From an uncultured Bacilli bacterium (GTDB taxonomy: Bacteria; Bacillota_I; Bacilli_A; RF39; UBA660), in the NCBI GenBank assembly GCA_947593275.1, contig CANQDN010000053.1, positions 1 to 9,035 on the forward strand: 9,035 nucleotides of DNA. Reading direction: 5' to 3'. The translations under genes and the position numbers were made by a program. The notes below the pieces were generated by a model. That model saw nothing but the letters and a program-made list of their open reading frames with translations, was not told the origin of the DNA and made no database searches. Numbering within the stretch: position 1 is the first letter of the stretch; every line of letters begins with the position of its first letter. Positions 5,368-9,035 of the stretch are shown one piece after another.

Positions 5368-5688
5368 ATGAAGAAATATATTATTAATTATTTAAAAGAA
5401 GTGGAAGAAAAGTTAGATAGGGGTGCGTTTGGGAAGAGTGAATTTCAAATATTGAAAGATAAAATTGCTTATTTTTCGCATGAGCGTTTGATTCATTTAT
5501 TGGTTACTTTGTTTTATGCGATTTTTACTCTTTCGTTTTTAGTTTTAGGAATGTTATCTTATCTATTTTTGATTCCTTTTGTAATTGGACTTATTTTTCT
5601 AATGTTTTATATACCGCATTATTTCTTTTTGGAAAATGCTGTACAATATATGTATAAACTTTATGATGAAGCTTTAAATAAAAAATAA
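5368..5688 (+). CDS. Small membrane protein with two transmembrane helices (106 aa)
   Basis: The function is not recognised. The N-terminal 40 residues are charged and probably cytoplasmic (MKKYIINYLKEVEEKLDRG). Two closely spaced hydrophobic helices follow at about 41-61 (IHLLVTLFYAIFTLSFLVL) and 64-86 (SYLFLIPFVIGLIFLMFYI), forming a tight hairpin. The C-terminal tail (NAVQYMYKLYDEALNKK) is polar and helical. There is no signal peptidase or lipoprotein motif. The ribosome site is an A-rich AAAGGAAAAGG stretch ending about 6 nt before the ATG. It stands alone between AT-rich gaps, with no clear terminator after it. Confidence 0.75.
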   Translation: MKKYIINYLKEVEEKLDRGAFGKSEFQILKDKIAYFSHERLIHLLVTLFYAIFTLSFLVLGMLSYLFLIPFVIGLIFLMFYIPHYFFLENAVQYMYKLYDEALNKK

Positions 5689-5716
5689 AGATTAAGATAG
5701 GTGGGTTTAAAGATCA

Positions 5717-5791
5717 GTATAGTGTTTGAGGGGTTTTGGGAAGTACAAAAAGTATAAGTTATGGCTTAATATATAATAACGTATAGTGTTT
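5717..5791 (+). repeat. Direct repeat GTATAGTGTTT (two copies)
   Basis: GTATAGTGTTT occurs at 5717-5727 and again at 5781-5791, each followed closely by AGG, in the 143-bp gap before the DUF2188 gene. The second copy lies just before the TATAAT at 5797. Confidence 0.4.
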
Positions 5792-5796
5792 AGGCT

Positions 5797-5802
5797 TATA
5801 AT
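5797..5802 (+). promoter_or_regulatory. -10 box upstream of the DUF2188 gene
   Basis: TATAAT lies 30 bp before the ATG at 5832. No convincing -35 box is found at 16-18 nt, so activation through the upstream direct repeat or another factor is possible. Confidence 0.35.
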
Positions 5803-5831
5803 TTAGATTAGAAATAGAAAGGAGATACAAT

Positions 5832-6062
5832 ATGCGAGATCAACATGTGGTTCCTAATCCTAATGGGGGTTGGGATGTAAAGGCGGAAAGAGCAAAGAAG
5901 GCGACGAAACATTTCGATAATCAGATGGATGCTTATAAGTATGCTCAACAAATTGCGAGAAATCAAAGGACTGAAGCTTTTTTACATGGCCGTGATGGGA
6001 AGATTCGGGCTAGAGAAAGCTATGGGAATGATCCGAGAAATATAATTGATAAAGAATATTAG
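5832..6062 (+). CDS. DUF2188-family protein (76 aa)
   Basis: This small basic protein shows the DUF2188 pattern throughout: HVVPNPNGGWDVKAE (5-19) with the conserved HVVP and GGW; a central segment TKHFDNQMDAYKYAQQIARNQ (25-45); and a C-terminal HGRDGKIRARESYGNDP (52-68) with the conserved HG-DG-I and SYG-DP residues. The molecular function of the family is unknown to me. Members are short single-domain proteins, and the length here is typical. The ribosome site AAAGGAG (5818-5824) is strong with 7-nt spacing and fixes the start. It is monocistronic, with a good terminator just after the stop. Confidence 0.88.
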   Translation: MRDQHVVPNPNGGWDVKAERAKKATKHFDNQMDAYKYAQQIARNQRTEAFLHGRDGKIRARESYGNDPRNIIDKEY

Positions 6063-6070
6063 AGCTTTTT

Positions 6071-6096
6071 AGATTGGTGATATGCCAGTCTTTTTT
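6071..6096 (+). terminator. Terminator of the DUF2188 gene
   Basis: AGATTGG (6071-6077) pairs with CCAGTCT (6085-6091), 7 pairs with one wobble, followed by TTTTTT. It starts nine bases after the stop codon. Confidence 0.8.
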
Positions 6097-6116
6097 GTGG
6101 GGAATTTTTTTTAGGA

Positions 6117-6197
6117 ATGGAGGAGGTTTGCTTGGATTTGGGGGATGGGGGCTTTAGTTTTACCTTTGGGGAAAAATTATTCAAAAAAAGCAAATAA
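6117..6197 (+). repeat. G-rich intergenic segment, copy A (possible mini-ORF)
   Basis: The segment begins TGGAGGAG (6118-6125), continues with TTGGATTTGG, GGGGAT and GGGCTTTA, and resembles the segment at 6287-6345. It can be read as a 26-codon ORF from ATG 6117, or as 21 codons from TTG 6132 behind AGGAGG (6121-6126, 5-nt spacing), giving LDLGDGGFSFTFGEKLFKK and ending at TAA 6195. The good ribosome site is notable, but coding is unproven. The rest of the 350-bp gap (6063-6412) holds two promoters and copy B. Confidence 0.3.
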
Positions 6198-6201
6198 ATG
6201 T

Positions 6202-6230
6202 TTGACATACAAATATTCTTGTGATATAAT
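6202..6230 (+). promoter_or_regulatory. Consensus promoter without an obvious gene
   Basis: TTGACA (6202-6207), 17 nt, TATAAT (6225-6230) with an extended TG (6222-6223) is a perfect sigma-A promoter. Transcription from about 6237 would enter about 175 nt with no clear gene before the S41 peptidase, which has its own promoter. It may make a small RNA, a mini-protein message or a long leader. Confidence 0.75.
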
Positions 6231-6286
6231 GGATTTATCATAAAAGAAAGGGCGTATTTGGATATTTTATTAGTGTAAATGCAGTT

Positions 6287-6358
6287 TGGAGGAGACTCCT
6301 TTTGGAATTGGTGGGGGATTTTGGGCTTTATTTTAAATTTCCTAATTTAATTCTTTAA
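6287..6358 (+). repeat. G-rich intergenic segment, copy B, with GNRA hairpin and mini-ORF
   Basis: TGGAGGAG, TTGGAATTGG, GGGGAT, GGGCTTTA and TTTTA blocks appear in the same order as in copy A at 6118-6167. GGAG-GAGA-CTCC (6288-6299) is a small hairpin with a GNRA loop, followed by TTTT. A TTG at 6302, 7 nt after GGAGGAG, opens an 18-residue frame (ELVGDFGLYFKFP core) ending at TAA 6356. This frame matches copy A in order (GDGGFSFTF against GDFGLYFKF). An overlapping ATG frame (6279-6350, 23 residues) has no ribosome site. Coding is speculative. Confidence 0.3.
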
Positions 6359-6382
6359 TTTTTAGATGATTTATGATATTAT
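6354..6382 (+). promoter_or_regulatory. Promoter of the S41 peptidase gene
   Basis: TTTAAT (6354-6359), 17 nt, TATTAT (6377-6382) with an extended TG (6374-6375). The start near 6389 leaves a short leader with AAGGTGA before the ATG. Confidence 0.5.
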
Positions 6383-6412
6383 ATTCTTATAGTAAATATT
6401 GAAGGTGAAACG

Positions 6413-7606
6413 ATGAATAAAAAATTTACGGGATTTAACTTGAAACTTGTTTTGATAATTGTAACCGTAACAAGTGTTATTTCTGCGATTACTACAGGAG
6501 TTATTATATATAATAATGATAGAATTACTGCGAAAATTGGTTATAGTGACCTTTCAAATGATAAAGAACTTAATCAATTTTTGGAAGTTTATGCGAATAT
6601 TCTTTCGGAATATTATGAGGATATTGATAAAGGGAAACTTTTGGAAAAGGCAATATCTGCGATGTTGAATTATTTGGGCGATGATTATACCACTTATTTG
6701 GATAATAATGGGGCTGAAGATTTGATGACAAGTTTAGCGGGGGAATATACGGGAATTGGAGTATCTATAAATAATAATGATAAAGCAATTTCAAAAGTAT
6801 ATAGAGATACGCCCGCTAGCAAGGCAGGGCTTCAAGAGGGAGATGTTATTGTTGGTTTTAATGATCAAGATGTAACGGAACTTTCAGCAAGCGAGATAGT
6901 TAATTTAATAAAAAAATGTAATGATTCTTTCACTTTGAAGGTAAGTCGAAATGGTGAGATATTTTTAGCAACTTTAAAAAGCGAAAAAATTATTTATCCA
7001 AGTATTGATTATTATATGATTGATAGTACAAATATTGGTTATATATATATAAGTGCGTTTTCTAAAACATTAGAGTCTCAAGTTCGCCAAGCTTTGGATG
7101 AATTAGAGCAAAATGGGATGACTTCTTTAATTATTGATCTTCGTGATGATACAGGAGGTTATTTAGATGCGGCTCATAATGTGGCAAGTTTATTTATCGA
7201 GAAGGGTAAGACTATTTATAGTTTAGAATATAAAAAAGAAGTTACAAAATATGTTGATAAAACAGCGGATAAAAAGGATTATAAAATAATGGTTTTAATA
7301 AATGGTAATTCGGCTTCAGCATCAGAAATTCTCACTGCGGCTTTAAAAGAAAGCTATGGGGCATCAGTTTTGGGAGAAACATCTTTTGGTAAGGGAAAAG
7401 TGCAACAAACTATGGAGTTAGAGAGTGGATCTATGGTTAAATATACGTCTGCTTATTGGCTTACTCCTAATGGTACATGCATTGATCAAGTTGGAATAGT
7501 TCCGGATTATTTAATTAGTAATGAAGAAGTGAAAAATGAAGAAGGAACTGTTGTGGAAATTATTGATAAACAGTTAGAAAAAGCTGTGGAAATATTAAGT
7601 TCTTAA
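6413..7606 (+). CDS. S41 C-terminal processing serine peptidase, CtpA/CtpB type (397 aa)
   Basis: This is a membrane-anchored protease that cleaves proteins on the outer face of the membrane. A short basic N-terminus precedes one membrane helix (about 11-33), an uncleaved anchor in an N-in orientation. An N-terminal helical region follows (50-105, with LGDDYTTYLD). The PDZ domain is at about 107-190 (GIGVSI; TPASKAGLQEGDVIVGFN). The protease core has TSLIIDLRDDTGGYLDAA (237-254) and the catalytic centre: Ser302 in SASASEI, Lys327 in FGKGK and Gln331. The Ser-to-Lys spacing of 25 and the Lys+4 Gln match CtpB and Tsp, so it should be active. Length is somewhat shorter than B. subtilis CtpB. The ATG is supported by GAAGGTGA (6401-6408). 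It is monocistronic, so the substrate cannot be told; CtpB-type roles include signalling cleavage and wall-enzyme turnover. Confidence 0.95.
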   Translation: MNKKFTGFNLKLVLIIVTVTSVISAITTGVIIYNNDRITAKIGYSDLSNDKELNQFLEVYANILSEYYEDIDKGKLLEKAISAMLNYLGDDYTTYLDNNGAEDLMTSLAGEYTGIGVSINNNDKAISKVYRDTPASKAGLQEGDVIVGFNDQDVTELSASEIVNLIKKCNDSFTLKVSRNGEIFLATLKSEKIIYPSIDYYMIDSTNIGYIYISAFSKTLESQVRQALDELEQNGMTSLIIDLRDDTGGYLDAAHNVASLFIEKGKTIYSLEYKKEVTKYVDKTADKKDYKIMVLINGNSASASEILTAALKESYGASVLGETSFGKGKVQQTMELESGSMVKYTSAYWLTPNGTCIDQVGIVPDYLISNEEVKNEEGTVVEIIDKQLEKAVEILSS

Positions 7607-7653
7607 TATGCTAGATTTTTAATAAAGGTAATTAGAGGTAAAATTTGCATATT
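7605..7653 (+). other. Imperfect hairpin after the S41 gene
   Basis: AATATGC (7605-7611) and GCATATT (7647-7653) are reverse complements; inside them ATTTTT and AAAATT can extend the stem imperfectly. There is no T-run, so it is a weak terminator or 3' stabiliser at best. Confidence 0.3.
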
Positions 7654-7659
7654 CATTAA

Positions 7660-7688
7660 TTTACTATCTTTTTTATCCATGATATAAT
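7660..7688 (+). promoter_or_regulatory. Promoter of the Ntdp/DUF402 gene
   Basis: TTTACT (7660-7665), 17 nt, TATAAT (7683-7688) with an extended TG (7680-7681). The predicted start is near 7695, about 23 nt before the ATG. Confidence 0.7.
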
Positions 7689-7717
7689 ATAAGAGGTATC
7701 GAGGATAGGCGAAAAAA

Positions 7718-8257
7718 ATGAATAATAATATTAAAGTTGGAGATAAGGTGCAGATACATTGCTATAAACATAATGGAAAATTACATCAAGTGTGTGACGA
7801 GGCAATTGTACTGGATATAAGTGATGATAAAATTATTGTCGCTAATAATAAAGCAAAATTAACAGAGGCTGATGGTAGGAGTTATCATGCTAAAGAATCG
7901 GCTATTTTGTTCTTTTATAAGGATAGATGGTTTAATGTCATTGGCCAGCTAAAAGATTTTGGGTTATTTTATTATTGCAATATAGCGACTCCTTATATAC
8001 TTGATGGGAATGTTATTAAATATATTGATTATGATTTGGATTTGCGAGTTTTTCCTGATGGGGGCTTTAAAGTTCTTGATTATAATGAATATAAATATCA
8101 TCGGAAGCTTATGAACTATTCTAGTGATATTGAGTTAATTATAAAAAGTGAGTTGAGCAGTTTAATTGAACTTAAAAGAGCTAATGAAGGGCCATTTACT
8201 CCGGGACTTATTGGAAAGTATTATCAGATTTATCAAGATTTGATAAAAATAAAATGA
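7718..8257 (+). CDS. Ntdp-type nucleoside tri-/diphosphate phosphatase, DUF402 family (179 aa)
   Basis: The family comprises cytoplasmic Mg-dependent phosphatases that hydrolyse NTPs and NDPs (B. subtilis YgaC/Ntdp type). Family landmarks appear in order: YKHNGKLH (16-23), TEADGRSY (49-56), FNVIGQLKDFGLFYYCNIATP (72-92), KYIDYDLDLRVFPD (101-114), DYNEYKYH (121-128) and GPFTP. The acidic/amide metal-binding set Asn88, Asp104, Asp106, Asp108, Asp121, Glu124 is present. Length matches the family. One deviation stands out: the usual HRxWxE after HNG reads HQVCDE, so the conserved Arg, annotated in relatives as proton donor (Arg23, from memory), is Gln24 and the Trp is Cys26. The ribosome site is weak (AGG at 7706-7708). 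It ends in TGA, showing TGA is a stop here. It is monocistronic with its own promoter and terminator. Confidence 0.92.
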   Translation: MNNNIKVGDKVQIHCYKHNGKLHQVCDEAIVLDISDDKIIVANNKAKLTEADGRSYHAKESAILFFYKDRWFNVIGQLKDFGLFYYCNIATPYILDGNVIKYIDYDLDLRVFPDGGFKVLDYNEYKYHRKLMNYSSDIELIIKSELSSLIELKRANEGPFTPGLIGKYYQIYQDLIKIK

Positions 8258-8267
8258 GAATTTATAT

Positions 8268-8306
8268 AATATAGTTATAAGATTGGTCTTTATAACTATA
8301 TTTTTA
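8268..8306 (+). terminator. Terminator of the Ntdp/DUF402 gene
   Basis: AATATAGTTATAAGA (8268-8282) pairs with TCTTTATAACTATATT (8287-8302) with one bulge and loop TTGG, followed by a T-run. It is long but AT-rich. Confidence 0.75.
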
Positions 8307-8328
8307 ATTGTTAAAATATAAATAATGT

Positions 8329-8359
8329 TATAGTTGAAAATATAGATATAGTTGAAAAT
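8329..8359 (+). repeat. Direct repeat TATAGTTGAAAAT (two copies)
   Basis: Exact 13-nt copies at 8329-8341 and 8347-8359, period 18. Further AGTTGA/GTTGA words follow through 8460. The stretch 8307-8517 has no gene; every frame has frequent stops. Confidence 0.45.
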
Positions 8360-8517
8360 TTAATTAAAAAATTAGATTAGTAAGTTATTTGGATAATTTT
8401 TATTAAGTTGAGTTGATAATTAATTTTTAATAAGTTTAGTTGAATTTATGTTGATAAGTTAAAAAGTTGGAAAGAAAAAAAATTTATTGCATATATTATA
8501 AAGTAAGTAATATGAAT

Positions 8518-8647
8518 GTTAACTTTAATAATAAGATTAGCATAAGTATAAATGGAGTTAACATAAATAATAATGTTAGTATAAATATTATAGGAGTTAA
8601 CATAAATAAAGTTGAGTTAAAATGAAAATAGTATAAATATGGTTAAC
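8518..8647 (+). repeat. GTTAAC repeat tract upstream of the rRNA promoters
   Basis: GTTAAC occurs at 8518, 8557, 8596 and 8642. The first two 39-nt units (8518-8556, 8557-8595) agree at about 30 of 39 positions, and 17 nt (8554-8570) recur exactly at 8593-8609, so this is a decayed tandem repeat. It lies about 85-210 bp upstream of the first rRNA promoter. The tract is AT-rich with no ORF; it could bind a regulator at the palindromic hexamer or act as a curved upstream element. Confidence 0.55.
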
Positions 8648-8730
8648 GATCTAAAACAATGGAGATAGGGTTAAAAATTCGTGAAAAAAGCAAAAATATC
8701 TAAAAATGTCGAAAAAAATGCAAAAAAGTG

Positions 8731-8759
8731 TTGACTTTATTTATTTGATTTGTTATATT
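8731..8759 (+). promoter_or_regulatory. rRNA operon promoter P1
   Basis: TTGACT (8731-8736), 17 nt, TATATT (8754-8759), with an extended TG at 8751-8752. The start would be near 8766. Tandem promoters are usual for rRNA operons. Confidence 0.8.
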
Positions 8760-8825
8760 ACTTATGCACTCAGGGAAAAGGCCTTATATAGCCTAGAAAA
8801 AAGTGTAAAAAAATTAAAAAAGTTG

Positions 8826-8854
8826 TTGACAAAGCATCGCATAAATGATATATT
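8826..8854 (+). promoter_or_regulatory. rRNA operon promoter P2
   Basis: TTGACA (8826-8831), 17 nt, TATATT (8849-8854), with an extended TG at 8846-8847. The start would be near 8861, 95 bp after P1's start and about 110 nt before mature 16S. Confidence 0.85.
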
Positions 8855-8869
8855 AGTTTTACGCGATGC
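8834..8869 (+). promoter_or_regulatory. Inverted repeat straddling the P2 -10 box
   Basis: GCATCGC (8834-8840) and GCGATGC (8863-8869) are exact reverse complements 22 nt apart. The left arm is in the P2 spacer and the right arm is at the start site. The arms are GC-rich in an AT-rich setting. It is either an operator on P2 or a hairpin in P1 transcripts. Confidence 0.45.
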
Positions 8870-8887
8870 AGGAAAAGCAACGCAGAA

Positions 8888-8905
8888 ATGATCTTTGAAA
8901 ACTAA
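8888..8905 (+). promoter_or_regulatory. boxA-like antitermination leader of the rRNA operon
   Basis: ATGATCTTTGAAAACTAA resembles the conserved TCTTTGAAAACT leader found before Bacillota 16S genes, the boxA site for the Nus antitermination complex. It lies downstream of both promoters. Confidence 0.65.
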
Positions 8906-8950
8906 GTTAAAAAGTCAATTTTGAGTAGCTTAGATTAAACTTTATAATAT

Positions 8951-8970
8951 AGATTTTGAAATAAATCTTT

Positions 8971-8974
<4 letters not shown>
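8951..8974 (+). other. Terminator-like hairpin just before 16S
   Basis: AGATTT (8951-8956) pairs with AAATCT (8963-8968), loop TGAAAT, followed by a T-run to 8973. In the rRNA leader it would need antitermination to be passed, or it may belong to the processing stem. Confidence 0.35.

Positions 8975-9035
<61 letters not shown>

Noticed and set aside
6059..6241. 60-residue minus-strand ORF
   Set aside because: It has no ribosome site, Pro/Ser/Lys-rich low-complexity content, and runs across the DUF2188 terminator and the consensus promoter at 6202.
6474..6668. 64-residue plus-strand ORF
   Set aside because: It lies entirely inside the S41 peptidase gene in another frame and shows no motif.
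8307..8517. Replication origin with DnaA boxes in the AT-rich tract
   Set aside because: No TTATCCACA-like box is seen on either strand; the repeats are GTTGA and GTTAAC words.
8518..8647. CRISPR array
   Set aside because: The 39-nt units are contiguous and diverged, with no constant repeat alternating with unique spacers, and no cas genes.
8706..8891. 61-residue plus-strand ORF
   Set aside because: It spans both rRNA promoters and the start of the leader; it has no ribosome site and is chance coding in AT-rich DNA.

Overview
The window comes from a very AT-rich, low-GC Gram-positive chromosome. Strong AGGAGG-type ribosome binding sites, TTGACA/TATAAT promoters that often carry an extended -10 TG, T-tailed hairpin terminators, and the 16S 5' end at the right edge all point to Bacillota, most likely an uncultured Bacilli lineage near the Erysipelotrichia/RF39/Mollicutes branch. 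That placement is an inference from style and about 65 bases of 16S. TGA is used as a stop (gene ending at 8257), so the Mycoplasma code is unlikely.

Left region (1-740). A compact locus looks like a type I toxin-antitoxin module. A promoter drives a leader and a 33-residue hydrophobic/basic peptide, a facing promoter drives a roughly 105-nt antisense RNA, and each RNA has its own hairpin terminator inside the other. A 5' leader segment can pair with the peptide's Shine-Dalgarno. It is followed by tRNA-His(GTG), with its own promoter and terminator.

Region 600-1606 is a two-gene operon with a near-consensus promoter and two inverted repeats upstream. It encodes a small ribbon-helix-helix-like protein and, overlapping it by 8 nt, a protein with a second such N-terminus and an unrecognised C-terminal domain. 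This is the best candidate for an undescribed small regulatory or toxin-antitoxin-like system.

Region 1625-3107 (minus) is a two-gene operon: a 445-residue protein with an HEXXH motif, and a 52-residue acidic protein whose start overlaps its end. A divergent GNAT acetyltransferase follows (3229-3705). Next is a LigD-type protein with the 3'-phosphoesterase and primase-polymerase domains but no ligase domain (3759-5132). Its Shine-Dalgarno lies inside the hairpin that ends the GNAT transcript.

Region 5133-8257 holds single genes on the plus strand: a two-helix membrane protein, a DUF2188 protein, an S41 C-terminal processing peptidase (CtpA/CtpB type) and an Ntdp/DUF402 nucleotide phosphatase in which a normally conserved Arg is Gln. 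The intergenic spaces contain recurring G/T-rich segments that resemble each other, and one near-perfect promoter with no obvious gene.

Right region (8307-9035) is the upstream control region of a ribosomal RNA operon. It has an AT-rich tract with GTTAAC repeats at 39-nt spacing, two tandem strong promoters (the second straddled by a perfect 7-bp inverted repeat), a boxA-like antitermination leader, a terminator-like hairpin, and the first bases of 16S rRNA.
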